Assembly (NCBI RefSeq): GCF_003387475.1
Contig: NZ_QUNO01000002.1
Span: forward strand, 620,001-684,000
Reading direction: 5' to 3'
Source: Kutzneria buriramensis
GTDB lineage: Bacteria > Actinomycetota > Actinomycetes > Mycobacteriales > Pseudonocardiaceae
DNA: 64,000 bases
The position numbers and the translations under genes are program-made. How positions within the stretch are numbered: position 1 is the first letter of the stretch; each line of letters begins with the position of its first letter. The notes beneath the pieces are model-generated. The model saw only the letters and a program-made list of their open reading frames with translations. It was not told the DNA's origin and searched no databases. Below are positions 28,714 to 36,662 of the stretch, piece by piece.

Positions 28714-28802
28714 GACCCCTGCGAGTCCCGCCCACCGTCACACCGAATGTGTGAAAAAGCTTCAGCAGTTCGATGTGTCTGTGAGCGGGACTCGCCGGGG
28801 GA
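28714..28802. repeat. Inverted pair of GACCCCNGCGAGTCCCG-type elements around the 3' end of the radical SAM gene
   Basis: The 36-bp block at 28714-28749 (GACCCCTGCGAGTCCCGCC, then CGTCACACCGAA) closely matches 61532-61568. An inverted, shorter copy (GAGCGGGACTCGCCGGGGG) ends at 28802, inside the last codons of the radical SAM gene. The two arms can form a long hairpin that may act as the transcription terminator of that gene. It is a likely repetitive extragenic element in this genome. Confidence 0.55.
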
Positions 28803-30132
28803 CGAGGCCGGTGCTGGCGGCTATCAGGTCGAGGCGCTGCTGGATGTTGAACTTGTAGCTGGGGCAGGGGGAAACGCCGTCGCCCCAGTGCTTGGGGCAG
28901 CTGCCGCCGCACACCGGCAGGAAGACGCAGCCGGAACAGTTCTGCTCGCCGCGGTTGACCCGGTCGTGCCAGTCGTCGTAACGCCCGGCCGGCCGCTGCC
29001 GGCTGTGGTCGGCCTGCTCCACCAGCTCCAGCACGTCGCCCTGCTCGTGCTCGGGCACCAGCGGGTGCTCAGCGCACGAGAAGATCCCGCCACTGCTGCT
29101 GATCACCTCCGACGAGCGGGTGACGGCCGGGCAGATCGGCGCCTTCAGCGGCTTCGGGATCAGCGTCCGGGTGACCATCCCGGCCTCGTGCATCCGTCGC
29201 AGCCACCGGGGTTCCTCCGCCGCGAACCGCTGCTTGGCCCGCCGCACCGCCGTCCGGTCGTTGCTCCACGCGTACACCTCGTGCAGGTCGAACGCGAACA
29301 TCGGGTGGTTGAGCCCGGCCGCCACCATGGCGTCGATCAGGGCGTCCACCCGGTCGATGTTCATCACGTCCAGGTTGCTGCGAATCGTCATGCGCAGCCC
29401 CGGAAACTCTTCGGCCGCGGCCGCCAGCTCGGACAGCACGCCCATGATGTGGTCGTAGGACCGGGCGCCGGGCGCCCGCCGCTTGTCGCCGTCCAGGGTG
29501 ACGCACAGCGAGTCCACGCGGCATTCCTCGTACAGCACACGGAGTTTGCGCATGGTCAGCAGCGACCCGCTGGTCGTCATGCGGGACCGGTAGCGCACGC
29601 CGGCCTCGTCGGCGGCCGCCACGAACTGGCTCGCCAGGTCGCGCACGATCGCGTACGCCATCAGCGGTTCGCCGCCGAACCAGCCGATCCGCACCTCCTC
29701 GGTGGTCGGCCGGTTGATGCCGCGCAGCACGCGGTCCCGCACGGCGTCGCGGTGGTTGGCCGACGTCTTGCCCCGCACGTGGACCTGGCCGCAGTACTCG
29801 CAGCCGATGTTGCAGTACCCGGTCGGCACCAGCAGGTAGTTCAGCGACGCCAGCGACCGCGCCCGGGCGCGCTGCTCGTCCAGCACATCGGTGAGCTCGT
29901 CCCGGTCGGCCGGCACGAGGATCTCGAGATCGGCCAGTTCCTCGGAGACGGTGGCGGACAGCGTCTCACAATCGCCGCCGCGCAGCGTCCGCGCCAGCTC
30001 GTCGCCGAGGGTGCTCACCCGCGAGGTGCGGGTGTTGAGCACCAGCCGCACCGGGTTGTCGCCGCGGTCGGTGTACACCGCGTCGCTGACGACCAGGTAC
30101 CTGCTTGCCTTGTTGTGTAACGATTGCGACAT
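28762..30132 (-). CDS. Radical SAM/SPASM-domain peptide-modifying enzyme (probable)
   Basis: A 456-residue enzyme. The radical SAM core has TGYCNIGCEYCGQ (Cys 107, 111, 114) and FGGEPLMAY. The C-terminal SPASM region has CSGCVFLPVCGGSCP followed by CPSYKF, which binds one or two auxiliary 4Fe-4S clusters. Related enzymes modify ribosomal peptides, often as thioether or C-C links. The N-terminal ~90 residues look like a RiPP recognition element. The start is uncertain: ATG 30132 has only a weak GGGGG, while ATG 30165 has AGGA four bases upstream and would add 11 residues. No clear precursor gene is adjacent. Confidence 0.82.
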   Translation of the reverse strand: MSQSLHNKASRYLVVSDAVYTDRGDNPVRLVLNTRTSRVSTLGDELARTLRGGDCETLSATVSEELADLEILVPADRDELTDVLDEQRARARSLASLNYLLVPTGYCNIGCEYCGQVHVRGKTSANHRDAVRDRVLRGINRPTTEEVRIGWFGGEPLMAYAIVRDLASQFVAAADEAGVRYRSRMTTSGSLLTMRKLRVLYEECRVDSLCVTLDGDKRRAPGARSYDHIMGVLSELAAAAEEFPGLRMTIRSNLDVMNIDRVDALIDAMVAAGLNHPMFAFDLHEVYAWSNDRTAVRRAKQRFAAEEPRWLRRMHEAGMVTRTLIPKPLKAPICPAVTRSSEVISSSGGIFSCAEHPLVPEHEQGDVLELVEQADHSRQRPAGRYDDWHDRVNRGEQNCSGCVFLPVCGGSCPKHWGDGVSPCPSYKFNIQQRLDLIAASTGLVPRRVPLTDTSNC

Positions 30133-30228
30133 CGACGAGCCCCCAGACAGATTCACTGACGGCATCAATCCTGTCCGCGCGGGGCGGTCCTGCGTATACG
30201 CACATCTACGTAGGACGAGGTGAAACCC

Positions 30229-30309
30229 ATGGCGTGCAAGGCTTTTCCCGACGTAGGGTTGCCCGTGAGTCACCGGCGGCCGGGTAGATTCGGGCAATCC
30301 GTCGGCTAG
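30229..30309 (+). CDS. Candidate 26-residue peptide ORF
   Basis: A small frame (MACKAFPDVGLPVSHRRPGR and six more residues) with a GAGGTG ribosome-binding site six bases upstream. It is divergent from the radical SAM gene and ends 10 bp before the DUF2071 gene. It has one Cys. It may be a precursor peptide, a leader peptide for the downstream gene, or not translated at all. Confidence 0.25.
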   Translation: MACKAFPDVGLPVSHRRPGRFGQSVG

Positions 30310-30319
30310 GCTGGCGGGT

Positions 30320-31030
30320 GTGGACGTCGAACCGGTGACCGTGACGACGCCGCGGCCGGTGCGCCGGGCGGTGCTCACGCAGTCCTGGCGTGAGCTCACC
30401 TTCGTTCATTGGCCGGTCGATCCCGACCGTGTCGCCCCGCTGCTGCCGCCCGGCACCGTGCCGGACACGCTGAACGGGATCACGTACGTCGGTCTTGTCC
30501 CGTTCCGAATGTGCGACGCGCTGCGCACGCCGTACTTCGGGACGTTCCCGGAGACGAACGTGCGACTGTACTCAGTGGACGGTCGCGGCCGGCGCGGCGT
30601 GGTGTTCCGCTCGCTGGACGCCGCCCGGCTGCTGCCGGTGCTCGTCGGCCGGCTCGGCGTCGGCCTGCCGTACCTCTGGTCGTCGATGCGCATCAGCCGG
30701 GCGGGCGAGGTCGTCACGTACACGTGTCGACGCCGTGCCGGCGGCCCCGCGAGCCGCGTGCGGGTGCTGACCGGCGCTCCGATTGCCGAGCCGAGTGAGC
30801 TGGAGCACTTCCTGACCGCCCGATGGGGCCTGCACGTGGTCCGCCGCGGCCGGACCCTCCACCTGCCCAACGAGCACGGGCCCTGGCCGCTGCGCCGGGC
30901 CGAACTTCTGGACATTTCGGACGAGCTTCTCGTCGCCGCCGGCCTCGCGAAGCCGGTGGAACCGCCGGTCAGCGTGCTGTTCTCGCCCGGAGTGGCCGTC
31001 CGTTTCGGCGTTCCTGACACAGTGGGGTGA
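30320..31030 (+). CDS. DUF2071 (YqjF) family protein
   Basis: A 236-residue protein with the YqjF/DUF2071 pattern: SWRELTFVHWPVDPDRVAPL near the start, YVGLVPFRM and ETNVRLYSVDGRGRRGVVFR in the middle. The fold resembles acetoacetate decarboxylase, but the catalytic lysine of that enzyme is not evident, so the reaction is unknown. GTG start at 30320. It is not obviously co-transcribed with its neighbours. Confidence 0.85.
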   Translation: MDVEPVTVTTPRPVRRAVLTQSWRELTFVHWPVDPDRVAPLLPPGTVPDTLNGITYVGLVPFRMCDALRTPYFGTFPETNVRLYSVDGRGRRGVVFRSLDAARLLPVLVGRLGVGLPYLWSSMRISRAGEVVTYTCRRRAGGPASRVRVLTGAPIAEPSELEHFLTARWGLHVVRRGRTLHLPNEHGPWPLRRAELLDISDELLVAAGLAKPVEPPVSVLFSPGVAVRFGVPDTVG

Positions 31031-31206
31031 CGGTGTCACTCGGCGTGTCGGCGACTCGTGCCATAGCGCCCGCGCTGCCCGTTTCCGCCACCCGGTCGGG
31101 CGGTCGCCGCCCGGCCGGGTGCAACGACAAGGCACTATGGACGTCCTAGGAACAAGGGTCGCCCAACCCGTGCGACCCCGCTGACCAGGAAGAGGGGGTC
31201 GCCTCC

Positions 31207-32748
31207 ATGCCGGAGCGCCTCGACGTGCGGAGGGTGCCGCCGCGTCCCGCCGGGGGTCCCCGGCCGGTCGCCGCGCGCCGCCCCAACCCCGCCCTGCGGA
31301 CCGTCCAGGTCCTGCTGGTCGTGGTGTCGATGGTCGTGTTCGGCGGCACCTGGTACTCGTGGTCCAAGCTGGCCCAGCTCAACGGCCTGCAGACGGCGAA
31401 CGTGATCGACCCCGGCAAGGCCACCTCTCCGCTGGAGGAGCAGAACATCCTGATGGTCGGCCTGGACACCCGGACCGACGCGCAGGGCAACCCGCTGCCC
31501 CCGGACGTTCTCAACCAGCTGCACGCCGGCGGCGCGGACGACGGCGGCGACACCACCGACACCATGCTCGTGATCCACATCCCGGCCGGCGGCGGCGCCG
31601 CGTCCGCGATCTCCATCCCGCGCGACTCGTACGTGCAGCTCGCCAACGACTACGGCAAGCACAAGATCAACTCGGCCTACAGCCGCGCCAAGAACGACGC
31701 CTACGCGACGCTGTCCAAGCAGGGCGTGACCGGCGCCGACCTGGAGACCAAGTCCGCCGAGGCGGCCGCCAAGGAGTCCATCCAGACCGTCGAGCAGTTC
31801 ACCGGGCTGTCGATCACCCACTACGCCGCGGTCAACCTGGCCGGCTTCTACTACATCAGCCAGGCCGTCGGCGGCGTGCCGGTGTGCCTGGTCGCGCCGG
31901 TCAAGGACTCCTTCTCCGGCGCCAACTTCGCGGCCGGCGAGCAGACCGTGCAGGGCGCGGCCGCGCTGGAGTTCGTGCGGCAGCGGCACGGGCTGCCCAA
32001 CGGCGACCTGGACCGGATCCGGCGCCAGCAGGCGTTCATGTCCAGCATGGCCAAGACCGTGCTGTCCGCCGGCACGCTGGCCAACCCCGGCAAGCTCAAC
32101 GACCTGATCGCCGCGGTGAAGAAGGCCGTGGTCATCGACCAGGGCTGGGACGTGCTCCAGTTCGCCGGACAGTTGCAGGGCATGAGCGCAGGCAACATCA
32201 AGTTCCAGACGATCCCCATCGTCAGCATCACGCTCCAGACCCCCGAGGACGGCGACGCCGTCCAGGTGGACCCGCAGCAGGTGCAGCAGTTCGTGCAGCA
32301 GACCTTCGGCGCCACCGGCACGTCGTCGTCCACCACCGGCGCCGCCAAGCCGAACACCGCCGACTACTCGTCGACCACTGTGGACGTTCGCAACGCCTCC
32401 GGCGTCGGCGGCCTCGCCGCCACCGTGCTGGACAAGGCCGTGGCCAAGGGATTCGGCCGCGGCACCACCGGCAATGCCAGCGCCCGCAAGACGTCCACGG
32501 TGAACTACCCGCCCGGCGCCAAGGCTGCCGCGCAGGCCGTCGCCGACGCCCTCGGGGGCCTGCCGCTGTTCTCCGACGACACCATTCCCGCCGGGCACGT
32601 GTGGGTCATGGTCGGCAGCGACTACAGCAAGAGCTACGGCTTCACCGGCGGCGCCCAACTTCAGCTCAACAGCTACGCCGCCGCCGCGCCGACGACGACC
32701 GCCTCAACCGGGACCATCACCGCAGACGGCGTCCCCTGCATCAACTGA
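31207..32748 (+). CDS. LytR-CpsA-Psr (LCP) family cell-wall ligase with LytR_C domain
   Basis: A 513-residue protein with a cytoplasmic tail, a single membrane helix (TVQVLLVVVSMVVFGGTWY) and an extracellular LCP domain (NILMVGLDTR; DTTDTMLVIHIP; AISIPRDSYVQ; LDRIRRQQAFM). A LytR_C domain follows from about residue 395 (STTVDVRNASGVGGLAATVL). LCP enzymes attach secondary polymers such as arabinogalactan or teichoic acids to peptidoglycan. A GGAAGAGGGGG ribosome-binding site precedes the ATG. Confidence 0.9.
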   Translation: MPERLDVRRVPPRPAGGPRPVAARRPNPALRTVQVLLVVVSMVVFGGTWYSWSKLAQLNGLQTANVIDPGKATSPLEEQNILMVGLDTRTDAQGNPLPPDVLNQLHAGGADDGGDTTDTMLVIHIPAGGGAASAISIPRDSYVQLANDYGKHKINSAYSRAKNDAYATLSKQGVTGADLETKSAEAAAKESIQTVEQFTGLSITHYAAVNLAGFYYISQAVGGVPVCLVAPVKDSFSGANFAAGEQTVQGAAALEFVRQRHGLPNGDLDRIRRQQAFMSSMAKTVLSAGTLANPGKLNDLIAAVKKAVVIDQGWDVLQFAGQLQGMSAGNIKFQTIPIVSITLQTPEDGDAVQVDPQQVQQFVQQTFGATGTSSSTTGAAKPNTADYSSTTVDVRNASGVGGLAATVLDKAVAKGFGRGTTGNASARKTSTVNYPPGAKAAAQAVADALGGLPLFSDDTIPAGHVWVMVGSDYSKSYGFTGGAQLQLNSYAAAAPTTTASTGTITADGVPCIN

Positions 32749-32857
32749 CGACGGCCGTCAGCCCTTGAGCCATCCGACTCAACCAGCTTCTTGGCACGTG
32801 GCGATCAAGCACGTGCGTGGCGGATCCTGGTGTGGACTCGCCGCGTTGGGAGGCCCG

Positions 32858-33802
32858 ATGTTCGAAGAGGACACCGACCCGACGACCCCGTTGCCGGTGG
32901 CCGTCGTCCGATGGGCACAACTCGAGCATCTGACGCCGTTGTGGGATGGAGTGCTGGCGGCCCGTTGGCGCGGGCGCTGCGTGCTGGTCGCCCACCCCGA
33001 GTTCCTTCGTCGTGTGGCCGCTGAGTGCTCGGTGGCGACGATCAAGGACATGGGGGGCGACGGCACCGATCGTCGACCCGCGGACACCGTGCTCCACAAG
33101 GTCGACCTCGAGTCGACATTCAAGGCCCGCGGCCTCCTGTCGGACGCGGTGGCCGAGAACGCGTTGGTGGTCGACGACTGCCGCGGGGTCCAGATCGGTG
33201 ACCACAACGTCCAGCACAATGAGCACTGCTTCAACCTGAGGGACGTTGTGGTGACGATGGACAGTTCCATCGCGCGCTACCTCGCCCGGGGTATGGGTGG
33301 CGATGCCCCAGCGAGCAGATCTGACAACAGGGCCGAGTCCGTCACTGACCACCACGGGTACCGCGTGATCGTCAAGAACTCGCAAGGCGTGCAGATCGGC
33401 GATCGCTGTACGCAGCGCAACAAGTTCGTGCACGATGTCAGAAGGCCGACCGTAAACCTCGGCGCTTTCTGCACACCCGCCCAGATGAGGGAAATCGCCG
33501 ACAAGATCGCGGATGGCAAGTCGGCGGTGCGCGCCGCGGTGTCCCGAACGATCACCGCGGCGGCGAATTCCGATCCTGACGCCCTGAAGCTTCGCGCCGT
33601 GCGGCCGCGTGACCTGAGTGTCAGTGCCGGGCCGGCTCGCTACGAGCGGGTCGACGGACTCCAAGCTGGTGAGCGGAACAAGCTGACGGTCAAGGACAGT
33701 GTGAATGTCGTCGGTGTGAACGCGGATCCGTTTGTCCGGGATTTTAAGCGAGAGGCCGCACGTGAACAACAGGGCGTCCGCGGTCCAGGTCTTTCCCTGT
33801 AA
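32858..33802 (+). CDS. Protein with two RHIM-like (BASS3-type) amyloid motifs, first gene of a cassette
   Basis: A 314-residue protein of unknown N-terminal domain (about 1-105). It carries two near-identical motifs, GVQIGDHNVQHN (residues 110-121) and GVQIGDRCTQRNKF (177-190), plus a weaker GLQAGERNKL near 267-276. The V-Q-I-G core with downstream N-x-Q-x-N matches the bacterial amyloid signalling motif BASS3 and the RIP homotypic interaction motif of animal necroptosis proteins. The ATG at 32858 has GGGAGG five bases upstream; a TTG at 32765 would add 31 residues. The second cassette gene follows after 24 bp. It may be a scaffold or adaptor that nucleates polymerisation of the small partner. 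Confidence 0.75.
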   Translation: MFEEDTDPTTPLPVAVVRWAQLEHLTPLWDGVLAARWRGRCVLVAHPEFLRRVAAECSVATIKDMGGDGTDRRPADTVLHKVDLESTFKARGLLSDAVAENALVVDDCRGVQIGDHNVQHNEHCFNLRDVVVTMDSSIARYLARGMGGDAPASRSDNRAESVTDHHGYRVIVKNSQGVQIGDRCTQRNKFVHDVRRPTVNLGAFCTPAQMREIADKIADGKSAVRAAVSRTITAAANSDPDALKLRAVRPRDLSVSAGPARYERVDGLQAGERNKLTVKDSVNVVGVNADPFVRDFKREAAREQQGVRGPGLSL

Positions 33803-33826
33803 TCACGCGATCCCTGGAGGTGGATC

Positions 33827-34159
33827 TTGGAGGAGATCGACGCCATTGTCGCGGCACTTGTCGCGGGCACGTCCGCCGGGCTCAGCAAGACGATGGCGGG
33901 AGCCGTCAAAGACCTGTACGCGGCCCTGAAATCCAGGGTCGCGTTGCTGCTGGAACGCCATGCGGCGGGAAGTGAGAAGGCGTTGACCGAGGCGCTCTCC
34001 ACCGCTGCCGAGGACCCTGAACGTGCCCGGCGGGAGCTGACCGAGCTGCTGGCCGCGATCGGCGCGGGACGGGATTCCGAACTCGTCACCAATTCCGTCA
34101 TGTTCAACAAGGGCGTCGTTGTCGGAGACTTCACCACCCAGCACAACACGTTCCACTGA
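33827..34159 (+). CDS. Small helical protein with C-terminal RHIM-like motif (Bell-like effector candidate)
   Basis: A 110-residue protein from a TTG start (GGAGG six bases upstream). Residues about 3-75 are amphipathic helices (IDAIVAALVAGTSAGLSKTM, then AVKDLYAALKSRVALLLER) of the kind seen in Bell domains, the bacterial counterparts of HeLo/MLKL-type membrane-lytic bundles. The C-terminus ends in GVVVGDFTTQHNTFH (96-110), a BASS3/RHIM-like motif matching those in the upstream gene. The pair therefore looks like a receptor/scaffold plus an executor that share an amyloid fold. A function in cell death is inference. Confidence 0.75.
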   Translation: MEEIDAIVAALVAGTSAGLSKTMAGAVKDLYAALKSRVALLLERHAAGSEKALTEALSTAAEDPERARRELTELLAAIGAGRDSELVTNSVMFNKGVVVGDFTTQHNTFH

Positions 34160-34165
34160 CGGGCG

Positions 34166-34408
34166 TCAGTACCCCCGGCGCGGCCTGCCCGCGACGAACC
34201 AGAGCAGGCTGCCGAAGAACGGCAGGCAGAAGATCACGATGAGCCACAGCAGCTTGCCGCCGCAGCCGACGTCCGCGCCGAGGATGCTGAACAGCGCGGC
34301 CAGGAAGAACACGATGTGGAACAGGGCCGCCGCGACGATCACGACGGTGAGGCCGGCGCCGAGGCCGTGGGCGACGGCGTCCTGGCTGAGCTGCGCGAGG
34401 TGTGACAT
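34166..34408 (-). CDS. PLDc_N-domain small membrane protein
   Basis: An 80-residue protein with two membrane helices (LTVVIVAAALFHIVFFLAAL and LLWLIVIFCLPFFGSLLWFV) and the RPRR tail typical of the phospholipase D N-terminal-like family. Its function is unknown. It is convergent with the cassette and ends 6 bp away. Confidence 0.8.
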   Translation of the reverse strand: MSHLAQLSQDAVAHGLGAGLTVVIVAAALFHIVFFLAALFSILGADVGCGGKLLWLIVIFCLPFFGSLLWFVAGRPRRGY

Positions 34409-34469
34409 GACACCACGCTAGAGGCGGCCGACCTCAGCCGGCATCGATCCCGCGCGTGATCGCCGCGTA

Positions 34470-34910
34470 CTACTTTTGGTGGATGGCGTAGCGGTAGACG
34501 TTGGAGTCGCGCAGCTGGAAGCCGAGGCGCTGGTAGAGGCGGTTGGCGGCGTCGCGCGAGGGTCGCGAGGTGAGGTCGACGGTCCGGCAGCCGGCCTCCG
34601 AGGCGACGCGAATGGCCGCGAGGGTCAACGCCTCGCCGACGCCCTTGCCGCGCGCAAGAGAATCCACGACGACATCGTCGATGTGGGCCCGAAGACCGGT
34701 CGGAATCGGGTACATCACCAACGTCAGGGTGCCGACGACAACGCCGTCGGAAAGGGCGACCAGCACGGTGTTCGCCTGGTGTCCGACGATCTCCGCCAGC
34801 GCCGCCGGGGACAGCGGCGCGGCGGACGTCGACAACTGCGGCAGCAGCCGCGCGAACGCGGCCGCCACGTCGTCGGTGACCTCAGTCAGTACCTCGACCT
34901 CGATGCTCAC
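34470..34910 (-). CDS. GNAT-family N-acetyltransferase
   Basis: A 146-residue acetyltransferase with VVVDSLARGKGVGEAL (acetyl-CoA-binding R/Q-x-x-G-x-G/A) and a C-terminal NRLYQRLGFQLRDSNVYRY. The substrate is unknown. It lies 4 bp after the FMN reductase gene and is probably the last gene of that operon. Confidence 0.88.
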   Translation of the reverse strand: MSIEVEVLTEVTDDVAAAFARLLPQLSTSAAPLSPAALAEIVGHQANTVLVALSDGVVVGTLTLVMYPIPTGLRAHIDDVVVDSLARGKGVGEALTLAAIRVASEAGCRTVDLTSRPSRDAANRLYQRLGFQLRDSNVYRYAIHQK

Positions 34911-34914
34911 CGGC

Positions 34915-35523
34915 TCACTGTGCCAGCAGCTGCTCGAACGGCACGAAGGTGTCGGCCGGCTTCGCCACTGTCCGGCCGCCGACGGCCCGGTCGGCGAGCT
35001 CCGCGCCGGCGCGCCGCACCCGGTCGTGCAGCGACGGGCTGCCGAAGTCGGACGACGCGGCGTACACGCCGGTCGGGGTGACCTCCGCCCGCAGGTACGC
35101 GAACATCGGCCGCAGCTGGTAGTCCAGCACCAGGGAGTGCCGCTCGGTGCCGCCGGTCGCGGCGATCAGCACCGGCTTGCCCACCAGCGATTCCTTGTCC
35201 AGAACGTCGAAGAACGACTTGAACAGGCCGCTGTAGGACGCGGTGAACACCGGCGTCACGGCGATCAGCGCGTCGGCGGAGGTCACCGACTCGATGGCCG
35301 CCGACAGCCGAGGGCTCGGGAAACCGGTGAGCATGTTGTTGGTGACGTCGACGGCGATGTCCCGCAGCTCGATCACGGTCACCTCGGCGTCGCCGCCCAG
35401 AGGCTCGTTGGCCAGAGGCTCGTTGGCCAGCGCGTCCCGCGTGGCGGCGGCGAGCTGGTCGGCGAGCAGCCGCGTCGACGAGGGCTGGCTCAGCCCGGCG
35501 GTGACGACGGCGATGCGGGTCAT
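34915..35523 (-). CDS. NADPH-dependent FMN reductase (CE1759-type partner)
   Basis: A 202-residue flavodoxin-like reductase: AVVTAGLSQPSSTRLLADQL (FMN phosphate loop) and DALIAVTPVFTASYSGLFKS. The protein contains a duplicated ANEPL pair caused by a 15-bp tandem repeat (35401-35430). Its ATG overlaps the LLM monooxygenase stop by 4 bp. This matches the LLM/FMN-reductase duo of the CE1758/CE1759 type, where the reductase feeds reduced FMN to the monooxygenase. Confidence 0.85.
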   Translation of the reverse strand: MTRIAVVTAGLSQPSSTRLLADQLAAATRDALANEPLANEPLGGDAEVTVIELRDIAVDVTNNMLTGFPSPRLSAAIESVTSADALIAVTPVFTASYSGLFKSFFDVLDKESLVGKPVLIAATGGTERHSLVLDYQLRPMFAYLRAEVTPTGVYAASSDFGSPSLHDRVRRAGAELADRAVGGRTVAKPADTFVPFEQLLAQ

Positions 35524-36596
35524 GCGGACACCTTCTTCTCCAGCAACGACTGGTGCGTGGGACCGTCCGGCACGTGCGCGGGACGCTTGGCGTCCAGCTC
35601 GCGCCGCAGCACGGGCACGATCTCGCCGAGCAGGTCCAGCTGCTCCAGCACGGTCTTGAGCGGCAGGCCGGCGTGGTCCATCAGGAACAGCTGCCGCTGG
35701 TAGTCGCCGAAGTGCTCGCGGAAGGTCAGCGTCTTGTCGATGACCTCCTGCGGGCTGCCGACGGTCAGCGGCGTCTGCGAGGTGAAGTCCTCCAGCGACG
35801 GCCCGTGCCCGTACACCGGCGCGTTGTCGAAGTACGGCCGGAACTCGCGCACCGCGTCCTGCGAGTTGCGGCGCATGAACACCTGCCCGCCCAGGCCGAC
35901 GATGGCCTGGTCGGCGGAGCCGTGGCCGTAGTGCTCGAACCGCTGCCGGTACAGCTGGATCAGCTGCTGGAAGTGGTAGGTGGGCCAGAAGATGTGGTTG
36001 GCGAAGAAGCCGTCGCCGTAGTAGGCGGCCTGCTCGGCGATCTCCGGGCTGCGGATGGAGCCGTGCCAGACGAACGGCGGCACGCCGTCCAGCGGCCGCG
36101 GCGTGGAGGTGAACTCCTGCAGCGGGGTCCGGAACTTGCCGGACCAGTTGACCACGTCCTCGCGCCACAACTTGTGCAGCAGCGCGTAGTTCTCGACGGC
36201 CAGCGGGATGCCCTGGCGGATGTCCTGCCCGAACCACGGGTACACCGGCCCGGTGTTGCCGCGGCCCATCATCAGGTCGACCCGGCCGTCGGCCAGGTGC
36301 TGGAGCATCGCGAAGTCCTCGGCGATCTTCACCGGGTCGTTCGTGGTGATCAGCGTGGTCGACGTGGACAGGATCAGCTTCTCGGTGCGGGCCGCGATGT
36401 AGCCGAGCATGGTGGTCGGCGAGGAGGGCACGAACGGCGGGTTGTGGTGCTCGCCGGTGGCGAACACGTCCAGCCCGACCTCCTCGGCCTTCAGCGCGAT
36501 CGTGACCATCGCCTTGATCCGCTCGGCCTCCGTCGGCGTCACGCCGGTGGTGGGGTCGGTCGTCACGTCGCCGACCGTGAACACTCCGAACTGCAT
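35520..36596 (-). CDS. LLM-class flavin-dependent monooxygenase (CE1758-type)
   Basis: A 358-residue bacterial-luciferase-like TIM barrel: FGVFTVGDVTTDPTTGVTPT at the start, VFATGEHHNPPFVPSSPTTM, LADGRVDLMMGRGNTGPVYP. It uses reduced FMN from the downstream reductase. The substrate is unknown. A long palindromic operator candidate lies 17 bp before the start codon. Confidence 0.88.
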   Translation of the reverse strand: MQFGVFTVGDVTTDPTTGVTPTEAERIKAMVTIALKAEEVGLDVFATGEHHNPPFVPSSPTTMLGYIAARTEKLILSTSTTLITTNDPVKIAEDFAMLQHLADGRVDLMMGRGNTGPVYPWFGQDIRQGIPLAVENYALLHKLWREDVVNWSGKFRTPLQEFTSTPRPLDGVPPFVWHGSIRSPEIAEQAAYYGDGFFANHIFWPTYHFQQLIQLYRQRFEHYGHGSADQAIVGLGGQVFMRRNSQDAVREFRPYFDNAPVYGHGPSLEDFTSQTPLTVGSPQEVIDKTLTFREHFGDYQRQLFLMDHAGLPLKTVLEQLDLLGEIVPVLRRELDAKRPAHVPDGPTHQSLLEKKVSA

Positions 36597-36612
36597 GTCC
36601 GCTCCTCTCGAA

Positions 36613-36644
36613 CGTCCGGTACTTGAACTCTCAACTACCGGACG
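36613..36644. promoter_or_regulatory. 32-bp near-palindrome upstream of the LLM/FMN reductase operon
   Basis: CGTCCGGT and ACCGGACG are perfect 8-bp outer arms that flank an inner TTGA-N4-TCAA inverted repeat. The whole covers 32 bp centred about 32 bp before the start codon. This is a plausible operator (HxlR or MarR type), or a terminator for the convergent transcript. Confidence 0.45.
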
Positions 36645-36662
36645 CCCGTCAGTATTCCACGG

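Noticed and set aside
28604-28761. RiPP precursor downstream of the radical SAM gene
   Set aside because: The gap is filled by the inverted GACCCC element and the peptidase promoter; no start codon with a ribosome site and short frame was convincing.
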